NCBI GenBank assembly: GCA_016871255.1
Contig: VFZH01000024.1
Span: forward strand, 1 to 36,492
Direction: 5' to 3'
DNA: 36,492 nt
Origin: Acidimicrobiia bacterium
Lineage (GTDB): Bacteria > Acidobacteriota > Vicinamibacteria > Vicinamibacterales > UBA2999
Below are positions 8,505 through 16,607 of this stretch, in pieces. How positions within the stretch are numbered: position 1 is the stretch's first letter; every line of letters starts with the position of its first letter. The notes beneath the pieces were generated by a model. The model was not told where the DNA came from and searched no databases. It saw only the letters and a program-made list of their open reading frames with translations. A program made the translations under genes and the position numbers.

Positions 8505-8573
8505 CAGGTTTCGATCACGATCGTGTGAATCCCGCGGGGGACGTTCCGGAGACGCGGCGAACCGGGCGACCTC

Positions 8574-9836
8574 ATGACCAGCGACACGCTCGCCATCATC
8601 CTGGGCGGCGGCCAGGGGACGCGCCTCTTCCCGCTCACGGCCACCCGCTCGAAGCCGGCGGTGCCGATCGGGGGCAAGTACAGGCTGATCGACGTCCCGG
8701 TGAGCGGCTGCCTGCACTCCAACATCCGGCGCATCTTCGTGCTGACGCAGTTCAACTCGGCATCGCTCAACCGGCACGTCTCGCAGACCTACCACCTCGA
8801 CGAGTTCTCGGGCGGCTTCGTCGAGATCCTCGCCGCCGAGCAAACCCCCGACAACCCGCACTGGTACCAGGGCACGGCGGACGCGGTCCGGCAGGCGGCC
8901 CGGCACTTCACCCGGCACGAGGCGAGCTTCGACCTGATCCTGGCCGGCGATCACCTCTACCGCATGGACTACGAGCTGCTGATCGCCGAGCACCGCCGGC
9001 GGGGATCGGACATCACCATCCCGGCGCAGGCCGTGGACGCCGAAACGGCCACCCAGATGGGCATCTTCCTGTTCGACCGCGACGGACACATCGTGGCCTT
9101 CGAGGAGAAGCCCACCCCAGAGCGGCTGGCGGCGATCGGCCGCAGCGTGCCGGACGGATCGGCGTTCGCCCTGCACGACGACGCACGGCCGTTCACGGCC
9201 TCGATGGGGATCTACGTCTTCTCCCGGCAGGCGCTCCTCGAGATCCTCGAGCGGGAGGAGGGGCACGACTTCGGCCGCGAGGTGATCCCGGCGGCGCTCA
9301 ACCGCTACAACGTGCACTCGTACCTCCACGAAGGCTTCTGGGCGGACGTCGGCACGGTGGAGTCGTTCTACGACGCCAACGTCATGCTCGGCCAGCCGCT
9401 GGCGCCCTTCCGGTTCTGGGATCCGCAGGAGCCGATCTACTCGCACCTGCGGCATCTCCCCGGCTCGCGCTTGACTGACTGCCACGTGCGCGACTCGGTC
9501 GTGGCCGACGGCTGCTTCCTCGACCGCTGCACGATCGATGCGTCGGTCATCGGCATCCGGTCGAGCATCGGCGCGGGGACGCGGATCGCGCGATCGGTCC
9601 TGCTCGGTGCGGACCTCTACGAGGACCCGCTGTCGGCGCGGACGCCCGAGATCGGCATCGGCCGCAACGTCGTGCTGGAGCGCGTCATCGTGGACAAGAA
9701 CGCCCGCATCGGCGACGAGGTCCGCCTGGTGAACGAGCGGGGGATCGAGTTCGAGAACGGGAACGGCTACTACATCCGCGGCGGCGTCATCATCGTGCCG
9801 AAGGGCGGCGTGATCGAGTCGGGCTTCGTCGTCTGA
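8574..9836 (+). CDS. glgC: Glucose-1-phosphate adenylyltransferase
   Basis: 420 residues, the usual length for ADP-glucose pyrophosphorylase. The nucleotide-binding loop ILGGGQGTRLFPLT is at residues about 8-21. SKPAVPIGGKYRLIDVPVSGCLHSNI, LTQFNSASLNRH, WYQGTADAVRQ and LAGDHLYRMDY follow; this spelling is closer to cyanobacterial and plant enzymes than to E. coli GlgC. EEKP and a C-terminal left-handed beta-helix (from about 300, hexapeptide-like IGIRSSIGAGTRI) complete it. It makes ADP-glucose from ATP and glucose-1-phosphate for glycogen or trehalose synthesis. No other glycogen genes are in the window. The element copy ends 69 bases upstream of the start, in the likely promoter. Confidence 0.94.
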   Translation: MTSDTLAIILGGGQGTRLFPLTATRSKPAVPIGGKYRLIDVPVSGCLHSNIRRIFVLTQFNSASLNRHVSQTYHLDEFSGGFVEILAAEQTPDNPHWYQGTADAVRQAARHFTRHEASFDLILAGDHLYRMDYELLIAEHRRRGSDITIPAQAVDAETATQMGIFLFDRDGHIVAFEEKPTPERLAAIGRSVPDGSAFALHDDARPFTASMGIYVFSRQALLEILEREEGHDFGREVIPAALNRYNVHSYLHEGFWADVGTVESFYDANVMLGQPLAPFRFWDPQEPIYSHLRHLPGSRLTDCHVRDSVVADGCFLDRCTIDASVIGIRSSIGAGTRIARSVLLGADLYEDPLSARTPEIGIGRNVVLERVIVDKNARIGDEVRLVNERGIEFENGNGYYIRGGVIIVPKGGVIESGFVV

Positions 9837-9851
9837 GACATGAAACACGGT

Positions 9852-9917
9852 TGTAACGCAGAAGAGACACAGCGTTAACGCATCGGTCACGATTCGGTAA
9901 CGCCGGAGTCGTACACA
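9852..9917 (+). promoter_or_regulatory. Pho-box-like 11-bp-phased repeat array and -10 of the porin gene
   Basis: Seven-base units TGTAACG (9852), GTTAACG (9874), GGTCACG (9885) and GGTAACG (9896) lie at exact multiples of 11 bp. The unit expected at 9863 is degenerate (AGAGACA). TNAC cores start at 9854, 9876, 9887 and 9898. A candidate -10, TACACA (9912-9917), starts 14 bp after the last core, and the ATG is 10 nt further. The 11-bp period is that of PhoB boxes (7+4) and of TTAACA-type PhoP boxes. The same geometry precedes pstS. Confidence 0.72.
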
Positions 9918-9927
9918 TCACAGGTGT

Positions 9928-11091
9928 ATGACCCGACTGGTACGGACGATCGCATCGATGCTGCTCCTGGCCGCGCCGGCGCAGGCACAGGACGGCGCCA
10001 CCGCCGCCCCTTCGGCAGCCCCAACCGGGACGGACGCCGGCGGGTCCGGCATCGCCTACGACCGGGTGTGGGAGCGGTTCACCCACTGGTACGCCAGCGA
10101 GACGAACCCGCTCGTCCGGGACGTCCGCTTCAGCGGGCGCTATCAGCTCGACTACGCCGTCCTCGACGCCAGCCAGGGCTCCCTGTGGCAGTGGAACGTG
10201 CGCCGGCTGCGGCTCGGGCCGAAGATCGCCCTGGCCCACGGCATCACCCTCCACGGCGAGATCGAACTGAACCCGCAGGAGGCCGACCCGCTGTACGTGC
10301 GCTTCACGGACCTCTACGTCCAGTGGAAGCAGGGCCCGCAGGTCACGCTGACCGTCGGCAAGCACGGCGTCCCGTTCACGGTGGACGGCTCGACGTCCTC
10401 CAAGGAGCTGCTGGCCATCGACCGGAGCAACCTCGCCAACAACCTCTGGTTCCCCCAGGAGTACATCCCCGGCGTCAGCCTGTCGGGCGCCAGGGACGGG
10501 TGGCAGTACTGGGCGGGGCTGTTCTCGTCCGGTGCGGGCACGCGCGAGTTCGGGCACTTCGACGGCGGCCGTTTCGCGATCGGCTCGCTCGGGTACGACG
10601 TCGCCGATCGCCTCGGGATCCGGGAAGCGCTCATCAGGGGCAGCTACGTGTACCAGCAGCCCGACATCGCGAACACCTTCACCCGGCAGCTCGAGCACGT
10701 CGCCTCGCTCAACGTCCTGCTCGAGGCCACGCGCTGGGGCGCCAGAGTGGACCTGTCCCGGGGCGCGGGCTACCTGGGACAGAGCGACGTGTGGGGCACA
10801 ATGCTGATGCCCTTCGTCAACGTCACCGCCCAGCTCCAGTTCGTCGGCCGGCACACGTTCCTGCGGAGCAGCGACGCGAACGGCGTGCGGCTGGCCACAT
10901 ACGAGAACGGCATTGTCGCCGGACTGGGCGACCGCTACCGCGAGTGGTACCTGGGCGCCAACTACTTCTTCTACGGGCACAAGCTGAAACTGCAGGCCGG
11001 CCTGCAGCACGCGGCCATGGACGACCGGGCGGACGACGGGGGGCAGTACGCCGGCACGTCGTTCGTGTCGGGGCTGCGCGTGAGCTGGTAG
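9928..11091 (+). CDS. Porin of the phosphate-selective O/P family
   Basis: 387 residues with a signal peptide (hydrophobic 5-16, cleavage near PAQAQ). The body alternates short amphipathic strands. Recognisable blocks are LWQWNVRRLRLGPK, LYVRFTDLYVQWK, LTVGKHGVPFT, WYLGANYFFYGHKLKLQAGLQHA and the final LRVSW. These fit the OprO/OprP family, trimeric outer-membrane channels for phosphate or polyphosphate. The C-terminal residue is Trp rather than Phe. Selectivity cannot be read from the barrel, but the PhoB-type repeat array directly upstream supports phosphate-regulated expression. The start is the first ATG after the promoter, with an expected leader of only a few bases. Confidence 0.85.
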   Translation: MTRLVRTIASMLLLAAPAQAQDGATAAPSAAPTGTDAGGSGIAYDRVWERFTHWYASETNPLVRDVRFSGRYQLDYAVLDASQGSLWQWNVRRLRLGPKIALAHGITLHGEIELNPQEADPLYVRFTDLYVQWKQGPQVTLTVGKHGVPFTVDGSTSSKELLAIDRSNLANNLWFPQEYIPGVSLSGARDGWQYWAGLFSSGAGTREFGHFDGGRFAIGSLGYDVADRLGIREALIRGSYVYQQPDIANTFTRQLEHVASLNVLLEATRWGARVDLSRGAGYLGQSDVWGTMLMPFVNVTAQLQFVGRHTFLRSSDANGVRLATYENGIVAGLGDRYREWYLGANYFFYGHKLKLQAGLQHAAMDDRADDGGQYAGTSFVSGLRVSW

Positions 11092-11116
11092 CCCCCGGGG
11101 CGCGCATACGCGTGCC

Positions 11117-11462
11117 GCATGACGAGCGCTTTACCCACATTCAACGACGTCACCAGGCCCGTCAGCCTGCGCGAACTGGCCGCACGCGCCAGGGCTGCGC
11201 TGCGCCGGGGCGCCGCCCCCGCCGGGTGACCGGCCAGCCGGCACGCAGGTCTACAAGGGCAGGCAGCTGACGGCGGACTTCGACGCCGTGCCGGTCAGCG
11301 TGAACGGCGAAGCGGTTCGTCTCACGCGGCGCCAGTTCGAGCTGCTCCGCTACCTGCGTCCAGCACCGCAACCGCGTGATCTCCTGCGACCGGCTCCTCG
11401 AACACGTGCGGGGCTGCGACCGCGTGATCGAGACGGTGCAGCCGCACGTAGATTTCTCTTGA
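11117..11462 (+). pseudogene. Decayed OmpR-family response regulator
   Basis: Three frames together spell the second half of a response regulator. Frame one (from ATG 11117): NDVTRPVSLRELAARARAALRR, the end of a receiver (compare YITKPFSLRELxARVRA), then a stop at about 11227. Frame two: YKGRQLTADFDAVPVSVNGEAVRL and TRRQFELLRYL, the winged-helix start. After an extra base near 11356, frame three: VQHRNRVISCDRLLEHVRG, CDRVIETVQPHVDF, then TGA at 11460. Most of the receiver, the catalytic Asp and the C-terminal recognition wing are missing. At least two frameshifts make it non-functional. The 449-base gap it occupies holds no other gene. Confidence 0.82.
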
Positions 11463-11540
11463 CATCCCCGACATCGGGAGAGAGTGGAATGACCTAAGGG
11501 CCCTAATCTAACCGCGTGAATGTGCAACGTGTCGTCGGCA

Positions 11541-12428
11541 TCACGCCGTCACGCGCACGGTGAGGGCTCGCGGACGGATGCGCGCCACCAGCGCCGTTCC
11601 TCCGACAGCCGGCTCGCCGTCCGCGTGATACAGAAGCGGCATGGCGGCGGAAATCCGCACGTGCGCGGTCTGCAGGACGGACACGCCAGGGACGTCGGCC
11701 ACACGGCCCGAGAACATCTGCGGCATGCGCGCCAGCGTTCGCAGCGGCGAGCGGTGAGCCGCCACCACGACATCCAGACGGCCGTCCGACAGATCGGCCC
11801 CCGGAGCGATCAGCGCGCCGTTGCCATACTGCGGTCCGTTCGCCACCGCGACCAGCAGCGGCCTGACGTGCAGCGTGTCCGTCTCTGTCGAGACGACGCA
11901 GGGCTCCGGAACGTAGGTGAACAGCTCGGTGAGCGTCGCGACGACGTAGCGGCGGAGCCCGCGCTGCCTGCCCGAGCGGGCGAACCGGTGCGCGACGCGC
12001 GCGTCGAGCCCCACGCCCGCGATGTTGAAGAAGAGACGGCCGTCGATCTCGCCGGCGTCGACGACACGATTCCGCCCCCGCAGCAGGCCGCGCAACGCCG
12101 CTGCCGGGTCGAGCGGGATGCCCAGCGCCCGCGCCAGGCCGTTGCCCGATCCGCTCGGCACGATGGCGAGCGGAACGCTGCCGAACGCCAGCTCACTGCC
12201 CACTTCGTTCACCGTCCCGTCCCCGCCCCACGCGGCGACAAGGCCGGCGCCGCGGGCGATCGCCGCCCGGGTCAGCTCCCGTCCGTGTCCCTGCCCCTCG
12301 GTGACGAACACCTCGCCCGACAGCCGCTCCCGTTCGACGAACGCCGCGGCCATCTCGGCCCGTCGGCGCGCAGCGTCCGGCCGGCCGCCGGTACCGGAGA
12401 TCGGGTTGATGATGAAGACGATCCGCAC
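11541..12428 (-). CDS. Diacylglycerol kinase-family lipid kinase
   Basis: 295 residues from the GTG at 12428, placed 5 bases after the SixA stop. Frames further upstream are shadow. Family motifs: FIINPISGTGG at the N-terminus, AWGGDGTVNEV (GGDGT nucleotide loop), IVPSGSGNGLAR, and a C-terminal beta-sandwich ending in VRVTA. DagK/YegS-type enzymes phosphorylate diacylglycerol or related lipids with ATP at the inner membrane. Last gene of a tight three-gene run with SixA and CHAD. A role in lipid recycling during phosphate stress is suggested only by this context; the lipid substrate is unknown. Confidence 0.88.
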   Translation of the reverse strand: MRIVFIINPISGTGGRPDAARRRAEMAAAFVERERLSGEVFVTEGQGHGRELTRAAIARGAGLVAAWGGDGTVNEVGSELAFGSVPLAIVPSGSGNGLARALGIPLDPAAALRGLLRGRNRVVDAGEIDGRLFFNIAGVGLDARVAHRFARSGRQRGLRRYVVATLTELFTYVPEPCVVSTETDTLHVRPLLVAVANGPQYGNGALIAPGADLSDGRLDVVVAAHRSPLRTLARMPQMFSGRVADVPGVSVLQTAHVRISAAMPLLYHADGEPAVGGTALVARIRPRALTVRVTA

Positions 12429-12433
12429 GCGGC

Positions 12434-12940
12434 TCAGCGATCGAGGCGCCTGAGCACGCGCGGGGGCAGGAACCAGACCAGGGTGCCTGCGCGCGACGGC
12501 GGGAGGCTGTGGACGTCGATGCGGCAGATCCCGCCCTTCTTGAAGGGCACGGGGCTGCGCGCGCCGAGCAGGTGCGACACCAGCTCCCCGAGATCGGGTT
12601 CGTGGCCGACGAGCGCCAGCCGGCGGCGCCGGGGCTCGCGGGTGAGCGCGTCCAGCACGGCAGCCGGCCCATGTCCGGGCTCCAGCGCCTGGAGAACGCT
12701 CACCGGGGGCGGCGCCTCGAACGCCGCCGCGAGCAGGTCGGCAGTCTGGACGGCGCGGACGAGGGGGCTGGTGAAGATCGCGTCGAGCGAGACGTCCCCG
12801 ATCGCGACGAGGCCGTCGGCCGCCCGCTGGAAACGGGTGATGCCGTGGGCGGTCAGCGGACGCCTGGCGTCGTTGGGCCAGTCCGGGCCGCGATCGGCGG
12901 CGATCGCGTGGCGGACGAGGTACAGCTCGCAGCCCGTCAT
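12434..12940 (-). CDS. sixA: SixA-type phosphohistidine phosphatase
   Basis: 168 residues of the histidine-phosphatase superfamily. The catalytic RHG-like motif appears as LVRHAIA (His about residue 10), followed by TSPLVRAVQTA (second Arg) and VGHEPDLGEL (second His), all diagnostic of the short SixA branch. SixA removes phosphate from phosphohistidine on carrier proteins; in E. coli the known target is NPr. It lies 3 bases after CHAD and 5 before the lipid kinase, so it is cotranscribed with a polyphosphate-binding protein. Whether its substrate is a phosphoprotein or polyphosphate-linked here is open. Confidence 0.88.
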   Translation of the reverse strand: MTGCELYLVRHAIAADRGPDWPNDARRPLTAHGITRFQRAADGLVAIGDVSLDAIFTSPLVRAVQTADLLAAAFEAPPPVSVLQALEPGHGPAAVLDALTREPRRRRLALVGHEPDLGELVSHLLGARSPVPFKKGGICRIDVHSLPPSRAGTLVWFLPPRVLRRLDR

Positions 12941-12943
12941 CGC

Positions 12944-13813
12944 TCAGGCGGCGCGCGACGGGGCCCCGGCGATCGCCTCCGCGCAGATCCTGAGCAGCGT
13001 ATCGCGCGACGCCACGTAGTGGCCGTGCAGCAGCCGGCATTCGTTCTCGATCCGGCGCACGACGTCGTCCAGCTCGGCGGACACCTGCGGGCTGGGCGCC
13101 CCGGCCGCCCCCTTTAGGGCGCGGATGCGGGCGACGAGCATCTCCAGGTCGTGCATCTTGCCCAGCAGATCCTGCATCCGCTTCAACGCGGCGAGACGGG
13201 CCGTGCGGCGCGAGCCGGACAGCTCGCGCACCAGTTCGAGCGCGTACCGCAGCCGTTTGACCGAGATCCGCACGTCGTGGAGCCGCGTCGGCACGTACAA
13301 CCCCGACGCTTCCTCGACGGCGTCCGTCAGGCGCGCGGCGCGTACGGCTGCGCGCGCCCGGGCCCGCCTCAGCTGCTCCGCCGGCTCCGCGACGGAACGG
13401 CCGGGGTCGGCCACCGTGCGGGCGCGCTTCATGAAGCCAGCGAGGTCGCAGGCTTCCAGCCTCCGCCGCATCCGCTCGCGCCTCGTCTCGCGCTCCGCAT
13501 CGACCGCGTGCCGCAGATGGGCCATCGCCACCCGCGACGCGCGACCGGCGTGCGCGAGCTCCTCGAGCATGTCCGCGGCGACGTCGGATTCGCGCACGGG
13601 GCCGAGGGCGCGCGTGATCCGGCGGACGGTCTTCTCGACCTTCCGGCCCTGCCGGTCGTCGGACGCCAGCGGCAGCGCTTCACGCAGGCGACGGGTCGCC
13701 ACCCGGGCCTGGTGCAGGGCCGTGACGTCTCCGTCGACGGCGGCCGGCAGCGATTTCCGGAGCATGCGGAGCGGCTGCTGCATCAGCGCGCTCACATCGC
13801 GTCTGCGTGGCAT
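12944..13813 (-). CDS. CHAD domain protein (polyphosphate-binding)
   Basis: 289 residues, essentially one CHAD domain: two four-helix bundles rich in Arg/Lys with conserved His. Visible signatures are VTALHQARVATRRLREALPL (about 30-49), VRESDVAADML, LHDVRISVKRLRYALEL (about 183-199) and LGKMHDLEMLV. Known CHAD proteins bind polyphosphate and sit on polyP granules. There is no CYTH domain. It is the first gene of a minus-strand run (CHAD, SixA, lipid kinase) divergent from ppx, which encodes polyphosphate hydrolysis. A structural or targeting role in polyP metabolism is the likely function. Confidence 0.9.
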   Translation of the reverse strand: MPRRRDVSALMQQPLRMLRKSLPAAVDGDVTALHQARVATRRLREALPLASDDRQGRKVEKTVRRITRALGPVRESDVAADMLEELAHAGRASRVAMAHLRHAVDAERETRRERMRRRLEACDLAGFMKRARTVADPGRSVAEPAEQLRRARARAAVRAARLTDAVEEASGLYVPTRLHDVRISVKRLRYALELVRELSGSRRTARLAALKRMQDLLGKMHDLEMLVARIRALKGAAGAPSPQVSAELDDVVRRIENECRLLHGHYVASRDTLLRICAEAIAGAPSRAA

Positions 13814-13938
13814 CGTGACGTCCGAAGCTTCGATCGGGCGGGTCCCGTAGAATGTGCCGCGGACTGGTCCGTGTAGACACCGTGTGACAGCCAGCCGCGG
13901 TATCGTGCGATCTTAGCGCGCTTCACGTCCTCGAGCAC
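13814..13938. promoter_or_regulatory. Divergent CHAD / ppx promoter region
   Basis: 125 bases between divergent starts. TAGAAT at 13848-13853 (plus strand) is a possible -10 for ppx with a leader of about 80 bases; TATCGT at 13901-13906 is an alternative. I find no 11-bp-phased TAAC repeats here, so direct Pho control of these two genes is not supported. Confidence 0.3.
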
Positions 13939-15522
13939 ATGCGTCTCGCAGCCATCGACATCGGCACCAACTCCGTACACATGCTGATCGTGCGGGTGCG
14001 CGCCGATCTCTCGTTCGAGGTCGTGGACCGCGAGAAGGCCATGGTCCGGCTGGGTGCCGGCGGTCTCGGAGGGCGCAAGCTCTCTGCCGACGCGATGCAC
14101 GCGGGGCTGGAGGCGCTCTCGCGCTTCACGCGCCTGGCCGAGGCGCACCGGGTCGATCAGATCCTGGCCGCCGCCACGAGTGCCGCACGCGAGGCGGAGA
14201 ACGGCGGCGAGTTCCTCTCGCGCATCCGCCACGCCACCGGCATCCGGCCGCGCGTCATCTCCGGCGCCGAAGAAGCCCGGCTGATCCACCTCGCCGCCGT
14301 GTACGGCGTGGACGTGGGCGGGGGGCGCGCCGTGGTGCTCGATGTCGGGGGCGGCAGCGTGGAGATCACGCTGGGGACCGCTACGTCGATCCAGCTCGCC
14401 CGCAGCTTCAAGATCGGCGTGATCCGGCTCACCGAGCGGTTCGTGCACAGCGACCCGGTCACGCGTGGCGACGAACGGCGCATCGAGCAGCAGGTCGTGC
14501 AGGAGGTGGGCCGTCACGTCGAGCAGGTCGTGGCGGCCGGCTTCGACCGCGTCATCGGAACCTCGGGCACGATTCTCGGTCTCGGGGCGGTCGCCTCCGC
14601 GGCCGCGACCGGTACCCCGCCCGACGAGCTGCGCAACCGGCGGATCCCGGCCCGCCAGATCCGGCGGCTCCGGAGGGACGTGGCCACCCGCAACCTCGAG
14701 CAGCGGCTGGCCATGCCGGGCATGGATCCCAAGCGGGCCGATCTGATCGTCACCGGCGCGATCGTCCTCGACACGCTGCTGCGCCTCCTGGGCGCCGAGG
14801 AACTCACGCTCTGCGATCTGGCCCTGCGCGAAGGCCTCGTGCTCGACTACATCGGACGCCACCGCCGGCAGATCGCCCACGCGGACCGGATCCCGGACGT
14901 CCGGCGCCGCAGCACCATCGAGCTGGCGGAACGGTGCAATTACCACGTCGATCACGCCCACCAGGTCGCCCGTCTGGCGCTCGCCCTGTTCGACCAGACC
15001 CGCGCGGTGCACGGGCTGGGTGAGCGCGAGCGCGAGTGGCTCGAATACGCCTCGCTCATGCACGACATCGGCGTGCACATCAGCTACGCGCGCCACCACA
15101 AGCACTCGCAGTACCTCATCAAGAACGGCGATCTCCGCGGCTTCCATCCCGATGAGATCGACGTCATGGCCCTGGTCGCGCGGTACCATCGGCGGGCCGA
15201 ACCCAGCCGCGACCACCCCGAGTACGGGCGCCTTTCCCCGCCGCTGCGCCGGACCGTGCGGACGCTCGCGGCCATCGTGAGGCTGGCCGAGGGCCTGGAC
15301 CGGTCGCACAGCCAGGTCGTGTCCGGCGTCGAGGTGGTGGAGCGGAACGCGGCGCTGGAGCTGCGGCTCACGACCACGAGCGATGCCGAGCTGGAGATCT
15401 GGGCGGCGCACCGCCAGGCCGGACCGTTCGAGGCGGCCATCGGCCGGGCGGTCCGCTGCGAAGCCCACCCCGACCAGACGGGCGTGCGTAACGCGGATTT
15501 AACACCTCAGAAACGGCGGTGA
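13939..15522 (+). CDS. ppx: Exopolyphosphatase / GppA-family phosphatase with HD domain
   Basis: 527 residues. The N-terminal ASKHA ATPase-like fold shows AAIDIGTNSVHMLIV (3-17), ISGAEEARLIHL with the catalytic Glu, and LDVGGGSVEITLG. A C-terminal HD module follows (from about 310): HVDHAHQVARLAL, LMHDIGVHISYARHHKHS and VARYHRR. This is the layout of Ppx/GppA, which shorten polyphosphate to phosphate or hydrolyse pppGpp to ppGpp. The neighbours (CHAD, Pst) favour polyphosphate. Sequence alone does not separate the two activities, so the symbol is provisional. Its last codons overlap the Pho-box array of pstS. Confidence 0.88.
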   Translation: MRLAAIDIGTNSVHMLIVRVRADLSFEVVDREKAMVRLGAGGLGGRKLSADAMHAGLEALSRFTRLAEAHRVDQILAAATSAAREAENGGEFLSRIRHATGIRPRVISGAEEARLIHLAAVYGVDVGGGRAVVLDVGGGSVEITLGTATSIQLARSFKIGVIRLTERFVHSDPVTRGDERRIEQQVVQEVGRHVEQVVAAGFDRVIGTSGTILGLGAVASAAATGTPPDELRNRRIPARQIRRLRRDVATRNLEQRLAMPGMDPKRADLIVTGAIVLDTLLRLLGAEELTLCDLALREGLVLDYIGRHRRQIAHADRIPDVRRRSTIELAERCNYHVDHAHQVARLALALFDQTRAVHGLGEREREWLEYASLMHDIGVHISYARHHKHSQYLIKNGDLRGFHPDEIDVMALVARYHRRAEPSRDHPEYGRLSPPLRRTVRTLAAIVRLAEGLDRSHSQVVSGVEVVERNAALELRLTTTSDAELEIWAAHRQAGPFEAAIGRAVRCEAHPDQTGVRNADLTPQKRR

Positions 15523-15541
15523 AACCACTGTCCGGTACCGT
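15488..15541 (+). promoter_or_regulatory. Pho-box-like 11-bp-phased repeat array and -10 of pstS
   Basis: GTAACGC (15488), TTAACAC (15499), GAAACGG (15510) and GAAACCA (15521) are spaced exactly 11 bp. TAAC/AAAC cores start at 15489, 15500, 15511 and 15522. A candidate -10, TACCGT (15536-15541), starts 14 bp after the last core, the same distance as at the porin promoter, and the pstS ATG is 7 nt further. The array spans the ppx stop codon, so pstS-phoU can be induced separately from ppx. Confidence 0.75.
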
Positions 15542-15548
15542 GGCCTCC

Positions 15549-16595
15549 ATGCGTCTGCCCGGTCTCGTTCTGCCTGTTCTGCTCGTGTCGGCCGTGGCCT
15601 GCGGCGGCGGCGCCCCGTCGGGATCCGAAGACGGCGGCGCCATCGACATCAACGGGGCGGGCGCCACCTTCCCGTATCCCATCTACTCGAAGTGGTTCTT
15701 CGAGTACCACGCGCTCCGGCCGGACGTCCGGATCAACTACCAGTCAATCGGCTCGGGTGGCGGCATCCGGCAGCTCACCAACCGGACGGTGTTCTTCGGC
15801 GCATCCGACGGCCCGATGACCGAGGACCAGATCGCCGCGGCGCCCGGCGCCATCCTGCACCTGCCGACCGTCCTGGGCGCGGTCGTGCCGATCTACAACG
15901 TGCCGGGCCTGGCAGCCGATCTGCGGTTCGACGGCACGCTGCTCGCGGACATCTACCTGGGCACGGTCACGAAGTGGAACGACCCGGCCATTGCGCGTCT
16001 GAACCCGGGCGTGGCCCTGCCGGCTGACGACATCGTGGTCGTGCACCGATCCGACGGGTCCGGCACGACGTTCGTCTTCGTCGACTTCCTCTCCAAGGTG
16101 TCGCCGGCCTTCCGGGAGCGCGTCGGCGTGGCAACCGCCGTCAGCTGGCCCACGGGCGTGGGCGGCAAGGGCAACGAAGGTGTCGCCGGTCTGGTGTCCC
16201 AGACGCCGGGCTCGATCGGCTACGTCGAGCTCGTCTACGCCGAGCAGAACCGGATCGCGCACGGCGCCGTGCGGAACGCGGCGGGCGCGTTCATCCGGGC
16301 GTCGCCGGCGGCGGTCACGGCCGCCGCGGCGGAGGCCGCCGCCAACATGCCGGCGGACTTCCGCGTGTCGATCACGAACGCGCCAGGCGAGGCCGCCTAC
16401 CCGATCGCCTCGTTCACCTGGCTGCTCCTGTACGAACAGCCCGAGGACAAGGCCCGCAGCCGCGCCATGGTGGAGTTCATGAGGTGGGCGCTGACCGACG
16501 GCCAGCAGCACTGCGAAGCCCTGGGCTACGCGCCGCTGCCGCCCGAGGTCGTGTCGCTCGAACTGGCCGCCCTCGAGCGCGTCGCGGTGTCCTGA
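15549..16595 (+). CDS. pstS: Phosphate-binding lipoprotein PstS
   Basis: 348 residues from the ATG at 15549. An in-frame GTG at 15519 is rejected because it lies inside the Pho-box array. The signal peptide ends in SAVAC with lipobox Cys 18, so it is probably a lipid-anchored periplasmic protein. PstS signatures: INGAGATFPYPIYSKWF, SIGSGGGIRQL, FGASDGPM, VPIYNVPGL, VVHRSDGSGTTFVFVDFLS, and GNEGVAGLVSQTPGSIGYVEL. It delivers phosphate to PstCAB. First gene of pstSCAB-phoU, 12 bases before pstC. Confidence 0.95.
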   Translation: MRLPGLVLPVLLVSAVACGGGAPSGSEDGGAIDINGAGATFPYPIYSKWFFEYHALRPDVRINYQSIGSGGGIRQLTNRTVFFGASDGPMTEDQIAAAPGAILHLPTVLGAVVPIYNVPGLAADLRFDGTLLADIYLGTVTKWNDPAIARLNPGVALPADDIVVVHRSDGSGTTFVFVDFLSKVSPAFRERVGVATAVSWPTGVGGKGNEGVAGLVSQTPGSIGYVELVYAEQNRIAHGAVRNAAGAFIRASPAAVTAAAAEAAANMPADFRVSITNAPGEAAYPIASFTWLLLYEQPEDKARSRAMVEFMRWALTDGQQHCEALGYAPLPPEVVSLELAALERVAVS

Positions 16596-16607
16596 CGGCG
16601 CACGGCG

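Noticed and set aside
7053-9890. Long minus-strand open frame (945 codons) across glpQ-like gene, element and glgC
   Set aside because: It is antisense to two well-supported genes and runs through the repeat element. It has no domain signature; long empty frames are expected at this GC content.
11459-11490. TTGACA at 11459 as a -35 promoter element
   Set aside because: It lies at the end of the decayed regulator, the nearest TGGAAT is 20 bp away, and no plus-strand gene follows.
11499-11506. AGGGCCCT as a third remnant of the inverted-repeat element
   Set aside because: Only an 8-base palindrome is shared, and neighbouring bases do not match the element ends.
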